Shown here piece after piece: positions 18,361 to 26,045 of a stretch of 41,438 bases of DNA. Position 1 is the first letter of the stretch. Each line of letters starts with the position of its first letter. A program made the translations under genes and the position numbers. The stretch is from Chloroflexota bacterium. GTDB lineage: Bacteria > Chloroflexota > Dehalococcoidia > JACPQF01. Where the stretch lies: assembly GCA_016190625.1 (NCBI GenBank), contig JACPQF010000109.1:1-41438 (forward strand). The letters run 5' to 3'. Under the pieces are notes generated by a model. It was not told where the DNA came from. It saw nothing but the letters and a program-made list of their open reading frames with translations, and searched no databases.

Positions 18361-19278
18361 CTACCGGTAGTGCCGGTTGAACTCTGAGGCATACCCCGTG
18401 CCGACACAGCCGGCGTTCTGCCGCAGCCATTCGCTCAGACGGGTAGGCGCGGTCGGCGTCCCCCCGGAAACCAGGAGGTTTGCCATCAATCCCCTGGCCT
18501 CATCGTCGGTCAATACCACGTCTCTGACGACATAGCCAATCAGTTTGGCAAAGGCGAGGGCGGGACCAGGCCAAAGGTGGATGATCTGCGGCCGTCTGCC
18601 AACCGCGGCGGCGATAAGTCTAACCAACTCATCGAAGGTGAACACCTCCGGCCCTACGGCATCGAAGACGAGGTTCTCCTTGGTCCGGGCAGCTTCGATG
18701 GCCAGGTCGGCAAGGTCTTCCACGTGAACCGGCTGGAGCCGGTACTGGCCAGATCTGGGCAGGACGAACAGAGGAAACCGGCGGAGAAGCCAGGCGATGT
18801 TGTTGATGAGAATGCTCTCCAAGCCGAAGATAAGGGCCGGGCGGATGATGGCGTAGGAGAGGCCAGATTCCTCGATAGCCTGCTCCACTTGCCCTTTGCC
18901 GCGGAAGTAGGGGAGGGTCGAAGTGGCCCGGGCGTTGGTGATACTGACGTGCACGATTCGGCCAACTCCCGCCCTGTCGGCTGCCCTAATCAGGGTCTTC
19001 GTGTTGTCCACCGCACCCTCGTGGGTAACACGGCCATGGGCGAAGCGGATCCAGTAAGTGTTGAACAGGACGCTGGCCCCGCGCAGCCTCTCAGCCAGAT
19101 CGTCGGGCCGGTCGAAGTGGAAGGGAGCGACGGTCACCCTGTCGCCAAAAGGATTGGGGCGGTCCGGATGGCCGGTAAGGTTCAACACCCTGCCTCCCGC
19201 TGCCAGAAGCCGGCTGGTGATGTATTTGCCGGTAAAGCCAAAGGCGCCGGTAACCACGCTCAGCTCCGAACTACTCAC
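18361..19278 (-). CDS. NAD(P)-binding epimerase/dehydratase-like protein
   Basis: VVTGAFGFTGKYITSRLL Rossmann motif; IVHVSITNA; GQYRLQPVHVEDLADLAIEAA. GTG start at 19278 with GGAGG upstream. Confidence 0.88.
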   Translation of the reverse strand: MSSSELSVVTGAFGFTGKYITSRLLAAGGRVLNLTGHPDRPNPFGDRVTVAPFHFDRPDDLAERLRGASVLFNTYWIRFAHGRVTHEGAVDNTKTLIRAADRAGVGRIVHVSITNARATSTLPYFRGKGQVEQAIEESGLSYAIIRPALIFGLESILINNIAWLLRRFPLFVLPRSGQYRLQPVHVEDLADLAIEAARTKENLVFDAVGPEVFTFDELVRLIAAAVGRRPQIIHLWPGPALAFAKLIGYVVRDVVLTDDEARGLMANLLVSGGTPTAPTRLSEWLRQNAGCVGTGYASEFNRHYR

Positions 19279-19421
19279 GTTCGCACCTCCCCGACCTTCA
19301 AGGTCGCTCCCGCATGTTTTGTATCGTACGCAACGTTCGATATGTTCTAAACGTAGTATACAGCATTCGGGGTGCAAGTGCAATGGTGTGATGCCGACTC
19401 CGGCAGGCCCGATCATGTCAC

Positions 19422-19456
19422 CAGACCGACTCGGTCTCAGAGACCGAGTCGGTCTG
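19422..19456. repeat. 35-bp palindrome (17-bp arms, 1-nt centre)
   Basis: CAGACCGACTCGGTCTC-A-GAGACCGAGTCGGTCTG, perfect arms. Confidence 0.95.
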
Positions 19457-19533
19457 AACGAGATCGATCGGCCGGATTTGGTAGAATCTGGCGAGTTCAA
19501 CTTGGCCCCGAGATTATCCGGCTGCCTGGCGTT

Positions 19534-20337
19534 TCACCACGGCAGAACGAACACGAAGCGGTCCTCTTTGCCAGCTTCGCTTTGCACCCGGATGTTGCCT
19601 CCGTGGGCGTCGATGATTCCTTTGGCGAGGAATAGGCCAATGCCCAAGCTCTTGGTACGCCTTTCCCGGTGAAAAGGGGAAAACGGCTCGAACACCAGAG
19701 GGAGTAACTCCGGAGGGATGCCGGGGCCCTGATAGGCAACGGTCACCCTAACGCCGCTGTCTTCAGGTGCGAGCGTGACAGTTGCCTGGCGTCCATCGGC
19801 GGAGGACCTGACAGCGTGCTCGATCAGGTGCCCGAGCGCTTGCGCCAGCCGGTTCGGGTCCCAGTTGCCGGCGAGCGGCCGTCTCTCGGCCTTGAGGACG
19901 GGGACGGGGTGCCCGCCTGTTGGTGGGATCCGCTCTATCGCCTTTTGGGCTAGAGCCACAATATCGGTGGGTTCCCTCTCCATCTCGAGCTTCCCCATTT
20001 CGATGAGCGACAGGTCTGCCAGATCGTCCACCATCTGGTTCAAGCGTCTGGCCTCTCTGGAGATCACCTGGATATGCCGGGGATCACAGGGCTTCCCCTG
20101 AGCCAGGGCTCGCTCTACGAGCTGGGAGAAGCCCAGGAGGGAGGTTAGAGGCCCGCGGAAGTCGTGGACCGTCGTGGCAATGAGCTGATTCCGACGCTGC
20201 TCCACCTCCGCCAGCCGCTCCTCGCAGCTTCGCCGCGCCTTGGTCCCTGAAGGCTTCCGGGCGCGCTTTCCGGCCGAATCCTCAGGGAGTTTCCCGCTCC
20301 CGAATGGGAGCGATCTGTCTTCCTGATTCTCATTCAT
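19534..20337 (-). CDS. Sensor histidine kinase (HisKA, HATPase_c)
   Basis: IATTVHDFRGPLTSLLGFSQLVE H-box; GPGIPPELLPLVFEPFSPF; LGIGLFLAKGIIDAHGGNIRVQSEAG. Start set at MNENQED. Confidence 0.92.
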   Translation of the reverse strand: MNENQEDRSLPFGSGKLPEDSAGKRARKPSGTKARRSCEERLAEVEQRRNQLIATTVHDFRGPLTSLLGFSQLVERALAQGKPCDPRHIQVISREARRLNQMVDDLADLSLIEMGKLEMEREPTDIVALAQKAIERIPPTGGHPVPVLKAERRPLAGNWDPNRLAQALGHLIEHAVRSSADGRQATVTLAPEDSGVRVTVAYQGPGIPPELLPLVFEPFSPFHRERRTKSLGIGLFLAKGIIDAHGGNIRVQSEAGKEDRFVFVLPW

Positions 20338-20456
20338 TGGCAGGCCTCCCCCCAGACCACCAGCAACCGCCGTGCCAGCGTGAGGGGCGGGCGAAAAGGG
20401 GAGTGCGACTCGCCTTTCCGCGTTGCATGCGAGCCATAGCCGCGTGAGGCTTAAGT

Positions 20457-20485
20457 TTGACTTCCCGTCGACTTCAAGGTATCCT
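20457..20485 (+). promoter_or_regulatory. Putative sigma70-type promoter for surE
   Basis: TTGACT - 17 nt - TATCCT. Confidence 0.55.
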
Positions 20486-20521
20486 AATAGGGGAACAACA
20501 CATCGTGATGAGGAGAGCATC

Positions 20522-21307
20522 CTGAGGATTCTGGTCACCAACGACGATGGCGTATACGGTGACGGTTTGTGGCAGCTGGTGGGCGAGCTCGGCAAGGCCG
20601 CCGAAATCGTCGTTGTCGCTCCTGATAGAGAACAAAGCGGCGTCGGCACGGCAGTTACTCTCCATCGTCCCCTACGAGTACGCGAACTCAAGCTCTGGCC
20701 CTCGGCGCTCTGCTACGCCACCGATGGTACCCCTGCCGATTGCGTCATTCTCGGTCTGGGTGGCCTATGCGAAGCGAAGGTCGACATGATCTTCTCCGGC
20801 ATCAACGAGGGCGCCAACCTGGGTAACGACATCTTGATCTCCGGCACGGTCGGCGCCGCTCTTCAAGGTTACTTCTACGGCATCCCCTCGGTTGCCATTT
20901 CCGTGGGATCTTTGGAGAAGCCAAGCTTTGCCGTCGCCTCGGCGCTGGCCGCGGCGCTGGTAGAACGATACAAGCAAGGGCAATTGGCCGGCGGCCTCCT
21001 TCTCAACGTCAACGTGCCCAGCTTGCCATTCAAGGACATTCAGGGTATCGAGGTTACCTACCTTGCCGGGCGCAGCTACGTGGATGTGGTAAAAGAGGAA
21101 AAAGACCAGCGGGGACGATCCCTCCACTGGATAACCCGCGGGACCCCGGAATGGGCGGCCGAACAGGGCACGGATATCTGGGCTATGCGGCAAAACAAGA
21201 TTTCCATCACTCCCCTGCAAAGCAACCTGGCGGCTGGCGATAGGATAGGCGAGCTTCGCGACCTCTGTCCAGATCTCCTGGCCAACCTAAGGACTACCGG
21301 TTGCTAG
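20522..21307 (+). CDS. surE: 5'/3'-nucleotidase SurE
   Basis: LRILVTNDDGVYGDGLWQL; VVVAPDREQSGVGTAVTLHRPLR; SGINEGANLGNDILISGTVGAALQGYFYGIPSVAIS. No ATG/GTG/TTG at the conserved start; CTG at 20522 follows AGGAG by 6 nt. Confidence 0.95.
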   Translation: MRILVTNDDGVYGDGLWQLVGELGKAAEIVVVAPDREQSGVGTAVTLHRPLRVRELKLWPSALCYATDGTPADCVILGLGGLCEAKVDMIFSGINEGANLGNDILISGTVGAALQGYFYGIPSVAISVGSLEKPSFAVASALAAALVERYKQGQLAGGLLLNVNVPSLPFKDIQGIEVTYLAGRSYVDVVKEEKDQRGRSLHWITRGTPEWAAEQGTDIWAMRQNKISITPLQSNLAAGDRIGELRDLCPDLLANLRTTGC

Positions 21308-21464
21308 ACCCTGGGGGTTTTCGTCAGAGAGCTTCCAAACTTTGTTGCCTGCGTTGCCTTTTTTCCTATTTACTTTTCCTCCTGAGCGTGATAAACTTGC
21401 CCACCGTTGGGGTTGCTCGATAATGCCACTCGTTATGAAGAAAGAAGGCATACTCCGGAACGTC

Positions 21465-21493
21465 TTGACAGGTTAGGGCAGGTTTGGTACTAT
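21465..21493 (+). promoter_or_regulatory. Promoter of the polysaccharide operon
   Basis: TTGACA (21465-21470) - 17 nt - TACTAT (21488-21493). Confidence 0.75.
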
Positions 21494-21581
21494 TGGGCCG
21501 GCTTCAGGATGATTCCTTGCCCGGCTTGCGCAGACGCCAGGAGCCCCGACGGATTTCACCCATAGATTTCGGAATTCACTG

Positions 21582-21612
21582 GCCGGGCACCAGAAGCGCC
21601 CGGCACTGTTTT
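21582..21612 (+). terminator. Terminator-like hairpin in 5' leader of polysaccharide operon
   Basis: GCCGGGC-ACCAGAAGC-GCCCGGC followed by ACTGTTTT, lying between the promoter and the TTG start at 21676. Confidence 0.5.
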
Positions 21613-21675
21613 GACTTCTGGGCGGCGAGTCGCTCAGGCTCTTGAGCGTCGTCGTCATGGCGAAAGGAGCTGTCC

Positions 21676-23364
21676 TTGGAACTCCGGCAGTACGTGAATA
21701 TCCTCAAGAACTGGCTATGGCTGATTATTCTTAGCGTGGTGCTCTGCGGTTCGGTTAGCTACGTGGTGAGCCAGAGGCTGCCCAAGATTTATGAGGCATC
21801 CACCACCCTGATCGTGGGCACGGTGACCACCAGCGCCAATCCAGACTACTCCACCATTCTCGCCAGCCAGATGCTGGCCAAGACCTACGGCAAACTGCTG
21901 ACTTCGCGCCCCATTCTGGATGGCGCTATAGAGAGCCTCCATCTCCCGAACCCACCCAGTGCCGACACGGTGGAGAAGATGGTCACCGTGGAGAACGTGC
22001 GCGACACTCAGTTGATGGTTCTTCGCGTCCGGGGCCAGGACCCCGAGCTGATTACCCGCCTTGCCGACAGCATTGCCGCCGAGCTGATCCAGCAGAGCCC
22101 GGCTGCGCCGAAAGGGGCGCTCGGCTCCGTCATGACTTTCGTGCAAAAACAGATGGCCGACCTCGAATCCGAGACGTCGTCACTCCAAACGCAGATCAAA
22201 CAGATCAAGGACAAGCAGGCCGCCGATCCATCGGGACCGTCTGCCACGGCCACGGCCGGTGAGCTACAGTCGCTGGAGAGCAAGCTTCGCTCGGCGCAGG
22301 ACCGGTACAATACGCTTCTCCCCGTTCGGGCGGGCATGAACAGCAACTACGTCAGCGTGATCGAAAAGGCCGAAAAGCCTTCGTTCCCCGTCAGCCCGAA
22401 GGTTACACAGAATGTTCTCCTCGCCGCTATTCTCGGAGTGCTTCTGGCGATAGGCGTTGCCTTCCTTATCGAGTACATGGACGATACCGCCAAGTCGCCA
22501 GACCTGATCAGCCAGACCATGGACGTGCCCACGCTGGGTCTGGTGAGCCGGATTCCCCACCAAGAATACGCACAGGGTCTCATAACTCTGCGGGCGCCCA
22601 AATCGCCGGCGACGGAGGGCTTCCGGGCCCTACGCACCAGCATTCAATTTTCCAGCCCCGACAAGCCCCTTAAATCGCTATTAATCACCAGCGCCGACCC
22701 CGGAGACGGCAAGACGACCACGATGGGGAATTTGGCTGTCAGCATGGCTCAGGCAGGCCTGAAAGTGATTGCCATCGACACCGACTTGCGACGGCCGGCC
22801 CTCCACAAGCTATATGGCCTGTCAAACACGGTTGGGTTGACCAGCCTCTTGTCCGGGCAGGTCACCGAGGTGGCCGATGTGATCAAGCCAACGGAAGAGC
22901 CGAACCTGCGTGTCGTGACGAGCGGTCCGCCCCCGCCTAATCCTTCGGAGCTGTTGGGTTCCCAGCGGCTGCAGGGCATTGTCAGTCGCCTGCAGAATGA
23001 GGCCGATCTGCTCATCTTCGATAGCCCGCCAGCCCTAGTCGTCACCGATTCCGTTCTTATGTCGACCAAAGTGGACGGAGTCGTGGTAGTGGTGGACAGC
23101 GGACGCACGCGAATGGGATCTCTCAAACAGGCAATCGATAGCGTGCGCAACGTGGGAGGAACGGTTATCGGCGTGATTATGAACAAGATCGGGCCAGAAG
23201 ATGGGCGCTACTACTATTACCACTACTACCGCTATTACCACTACTCATCTGAAGGCAGCTCGGGAACCGGGACCAACGGCCACTCCCGCTGGTTTGGCAG
23301 GCTGTTCAACGGGAAGTCCAAGCATAGGGTTGAGAAAACCGAGACCACCGCCCGAGCGGAGTAG
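21676..23364 (+). CDS. Polysaccharide biosynthesis tyrosine autokinase (Wzz domain fused to BY-kinase)
   Basis: Wzz N-terminus MELRQYVNILKNWLWLIILSVVLCGS; Walker A SADPGDGKTTTMGNLAVSMAQAG; Walker A' VIAIDTDLRRPALH; C-terminal Tyr cluster RYYYYHYYRYYHYSSEG. TTG start after AAAGGAG. Confidence 0.95.
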   Translation: MELRQYVNILKNWLWLIILSVVLCGSVSYVVSQRLPKIYEASTTLIVGTVTTSANPDYSTILASQMLAKTYGKLLTSRPILDGAIESLHLPNPPSADTVEKMVTVENVRDTQLMVLRVRGQDPELITRLADSIAAELIQQSPAAPKGALGSVMTFVQKQMADLESETSSLQTQIKQIKDKQAADPSGPSATATAGELQSLESKLRSAQDRYNTLLPVRAGMNSNYVSVIEKAEKPSFPVSPKVTQNVLLAAILGVLLAIGVAFLIEYMDDTAKSPDLISQTMDVPTLGLVSRIPHQEYAQGLITLRAPKSPATEGFRALRTSIQFSSPDKPLKSLLITSADPGDGKTTTMGNLAVSMAQAGLKVIAIDTDLRRPALHKLYGLSNTVGLTSLLSGQVTEVADVIKPTEEPNLRVVTSGPPPPNPSELLGSQRLQGIVSRLQNEADLLIFDSPPALVVTDSVLMSTKVDGVVVVVDSGRTRMGSLKQAIDSVRNVGGTVIGVIMNKIGPEDGRYYYYHYYRYYHYSSEGSSGTGTNGHSRWFGRLFNGKSKHRVEKTETTARAE

Positions 23365-23401
23365 GAGCACAACAAATCCACAGGGGGTTGTATTGGAGAG
23401 C

Positions 23402-23962
23402 ATGAAGGAGCGGCTTGCGGATTCAGGCAACGAAGTCAAGTATCAGCGCCAGTGGTACGTCCTGAAGACGAAGCCTCATGTCGAACGACAGGTATCCCAT
23501 ATCCTCGAGGCGCGCGGACTCGCCGCCTACCTTCCCTTGCTCAACCGGCGGCATATTCCCGAGCCGCTGTTTCCTGGCTACCTGTTCTTGAAGATCGATT
23601 GCAATACGGACGAGTACCTGCGCAGCCGGTCTGCTCCCGGCGTTAGTTACTTCTTGAGCGCCGCCGGCGCTCCCATACCGGTTATGGATGGACTGGTCGA
23701 CGAGATCAAACGCCGAACGGACAAGGAGAACAACCTTGGCCCGGCCGCTCGCTTTTCTCCCGGCGACCGGGTTCTGGTTACCGCCGGTCCTTTTCGCGGT
23801 GTGGAAGCCATCTTCGACCGGGCTCTGTCCTCTCAGGGACGTTGCCTCATTCTCCTGCGGATTCTGGGCCATCTGGCCAACGTTCAGGTCGACGCCGAGC
23901 ACGTAGCCAAGATCACCCCGCTAGCGCCGCGGGTTAGGGAAGACAAAGCTCGTCCTGTTTGA
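23402..23962 (+). CDS. NusG/RfaH-like transcription antitermination factor
   Basis: QWYVLKTKPHVERQVSHILEARGLAAYLPL NGN domain; PLFPGYLFLKID; KOW region FSPGDRVLVTAGPFRGVEAIFDR. ORF track starts at 23201; ATG 23402 or TTG 23393 more likely. Confidence 0.93.
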   Translation: MKERLADSGNEVKYQRQWYVLKTKPHVERQVSHILEARGLAAYLPLLNRRHIPEPLFPGYLFLKIDCNTDEYLRSRSAPGVSYFLSAAGAPIPVMDGLVDEIKRRTDKENNLGPAARFSPGDRVLVTAGPFRGVEAIFDRALSSQGRCLILLRILGHLANVQVDAEHVAKITPLAPRVREDKARPV

Positions 23963-24016
23963 CATCCACGGCCAAAAGCGCTATTATTTGCCCCCGGAAA
24001 AGGCAGGGAGGCGTTA

Positions 24017-24694
24017 ATGCAGATCAGGGATTACTGGCTGGTTATTGCCAAGCGCTGGTGGATCTTCCTCTTGGTCGCCGCGGTGGCGGGCGCCAGCGCC
24101 TACGGATACAGCAAGCTACAGCAACCGATGTTCCGGTCTTCCGCGAAACTTTATGTCACCCCCGCTCGTCCTGACTATGGAGTGACTCTGGTCATCTCCA
24201 ACCTTATCAGGCAGTACGGCTTTCAGCTCAAGAGTGACAGGTTCGTCAACAAGATCATCGAACAACTCCATCTCGACCTGGCGCCCGGCGTCTTGCGGGG
24301 GCGAATCGCCGTGGCGTCCACCGCCGACAATTTCGCCATACAAGTCGACGTGGACGACCCCAACCCGGGCAATGCCCAGCGGATCGCCAAGGCCCTGGCG
24401 CAGGAGTTCGTCGACTGGCATCAGGTGCGCATGGCAGCGGTGGACGCGCGCGATAAGATTGACGTAGAAGTTCTGGATGACCCTGAGCCGGCCTTCCTGA
24501 GCAAGCCCAAGACTAGAGTAAACGTCACGGCCGCCCTTGTTCTCGGCCTCTTACTGGCAGGCATCATTGCCTTCGTCCTGGAGTACTTGGACGACACGAT
24601 AAAAAGCGCTGAAGATGTGGAGAGGTATGTAGCCCTTCCGGCCATCGGCAGTATTCCCACCATCACAATGGCCGAGTCCCGGCGGGCGAGGTGA
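24017..24694 (+). CDS. Wzz/YveK-type chain-length determinant protein
   Basis: MQIRDYWLVIAKRWWIFLLVAAVAGASAYGYSKLQQPMFRSSAKLYV; C-terminal TM and LEYLDDTIKSAEDVERYVALPAIGSIP. Confidence 0.92.
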   Translation: MQIRDYWLVIAKRWWIFLLVAAVAGASAYGYSKLQQPMFRSSAKLYVTPARPDYGVTLVISNLIRQYGFQLKSDRFVNKIIEQLHLDLAPGVLRGRIAVASTADNFAIQVDVDDPNPGNAQRIAKALAQEFVDWHQVRMAAVDARDKIDVEVLDDPEPAFLSKPKTRVNVTAALVLGLLLAGIIAFVLEYLDDTIKSAEDVERYVALPAIGSIPTITMAESRRAR

Positions 24695-24707
24695 GGAAGG
24701 ACACAGC

Positions 24708-25406
24708 ATGTCAAAGAACGGAATGAACGGGCGAGACAGACTTATTACCTTCTCGAATCCGCGGTCGCCCATCGCCGAAGCCTACCGGCAACTGCGGACC
24801 AATATCCAGTTTTCCAGTTTGGACAAGCCCTTGAGCTCGCTGCTGGTTACCAGCACGAGCCCGGAGGAAGGGAAGAGCACAACCCTCGCCAATCTAGCGG
24901 TCGTCATGGCCCAGACTGGCAGCAAGATAATCCTGGCCGACTGCGATTTGCGCCGGCCATCCATTCACTCTATTTTTGGCCTGGGAAATTCGGCTGGTCT
25001 GACCTCTCTCGTTCTTGATTCCACTAGCCGCCAACTGCCCCTTCAGGAGAGCGGCGTCGACAACCTTTTCGTCCTGCCGAGCGGCCCGCTGCCGCCGAAT
25101 CCCTCCGAGCTTCTCGGATCGAGACGCATGGGCGAGGTGATCGACCTGCTGAAATCCGAAGCGGACCTCGTGTTGTTTGACTCGCCGCCCGTGATCGCCG
25201 TGACGGACGCCGCGATCCTCGCCACACGGGTGGACGGGGTTCTCCTCGTGGTCAACGCAGGCAGGACCAAACGGGAACTGGCCAACAAGGCTAAAGCGCT
25301 GTTGGAGAAGGTAAACGCCAATATCCTTGGCGTCGTCCTAAACAACGTTAAGTTCGATTCGAGCCTCCACCACTACTACGCCGACCAGGGGATCGCCAAG
25401 AAGTGA
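24708..25406 (+). CDS. CpsD/CapB family tyrosine-protein kinase
   Basis: EAYRQLRTNIQFSSLDKPLSSLLVTSTSPEEGKSTTLANLAVVMAQTGSKIILADCDLRRPSIHSIF; short C-terminal HHYYADQG. Confidence 0.95.
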   Translation: MSKNGMNGRDRLITFSNPRSPIAEAYRQLRTNIQFSSLDKPLSSLLVTSTSPEEGKSTTLANLAVVMAQTGSKIILADCDLRRPSIHSIFGLGNSAGLTSLVLDSTSRQLPLQESGVDNLFVLPSGPLPPNPSELLGSRRMGEVIDLLKSEADLVLFDSPPVIAVTDAAILATRVDGVLLVVNAGRTKRELANKAKALLEKVNANILGVVLNNVKFDSSLHHYYADQGIAKK

Positions 25407-25678
25407 AGGAGCGCTACGGTTTCCTGAGAAACGAAGCTCTCGCTCTTGCCGTCTTGTCACCACTGCTGGTGATCTCTGCCCTTGTCGGGCTCGAGGCCGG
25501 CCGGTCCGCCGCCGCTGGCGGTCTGAGCCAATCCCCCATTTCGCCCGTGCCGACTGCCGCACCGCCGGGCGCCGGTGGCTCCTTCCCCCAGGACTATCTC
25601 TGGTTCATCGTTCTCATCGTGATGCTCATCATCCTCTTGGCCGGCACTCTCCTATGGCGGCGCCGGGGGACGGGTTGA
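25403..25678 (+). CDS. Small membrane protein, function unknown
   Basis: GTG start overlaps the cpsD-like stop (GTGA); hydrophobic N-terminus, Pro/Ala/Gly linker, C-terminal TM plus WRRRGTG. Confidence 0.65.
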   Translation: MKERYGFLRNEALALAVLSPLLVISALVGLEAGRSAAAGGLSQSPISPVPTAAPPGAGGSFPQDYLWFIVLIVMLIILLAGTLLWRRRGTG

Positions 25679-25725
25679 GTCCCAGCAGATAACCGCGAGC
25701 AAGACAACTCCGCGGGTGTGGCATA

Positions 25726-25757
25726 GCGTAGGGGCGAACGGCCGTTCGCCCCTACGC
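25726..25757. repeat. 32-bp perfect palindrome, CGTAGGGGCGAA family
   Basis: GCGTAGGGGCGAACGGCCGTTCGCCCCTACGC. Confidence 0.95.
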
Positions 25758-25858
25758 ATATATGAGCCACGCGATCTTCTTGTCGAGCTGGGTTGCTTTC
25801 AACGAGCCGTCTCGCCCCGTGACTTCAAGGGATCGACTACAACGATTCGCACAGCGAT

Positions 25859-25888
25859 CGTAGGGGCGAACGGCCGTTCGCCCCTACG
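25859..25888. repeat. 30-bp perfect palindrome, CGTAGGGGCGAA family
   Basis: CGTAGGGGCGAACGGCCGTTCGCCCCTACG, identical core to the copy at 25726. Confidence 0.95.
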
Positions 25889-25985
25889 CGTTGGCGGCGC
25901 GGCCCGTGCCTCACCACAAGAAATAAGCTTGCTCGCTTAGTGTCGGTGCGAACTACTACAGACGTAGGCAGAAGAAATTAGATAG

Positions 25986-26006
25986 GGGAGAGGTTAAGCC
26001 TCTCCC
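25986..26006. terminator. Putative bidirectional terminator between convergent genes
   Basis: GGGAGAGG-TTAAG-CCTCTCCC with TTT on the plus strand; lies between the EPS operon and the convergent surface-protein gene. Confidence 0.6.
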
Positions 26007-26045
26007 TTTGTCGTCGATTTCAGGCAATTGCTTTTCAGAAGGATC

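Noticed and set aside
23201-23401. N-terminal extension of the NusG-like ORF
   Set aside because: Overlaps the Tyr-rich tail of the upstream kinase out of frame (TTITTTTAITTT); NGN homology begins after 23402 where a ribosome-binding site is present.
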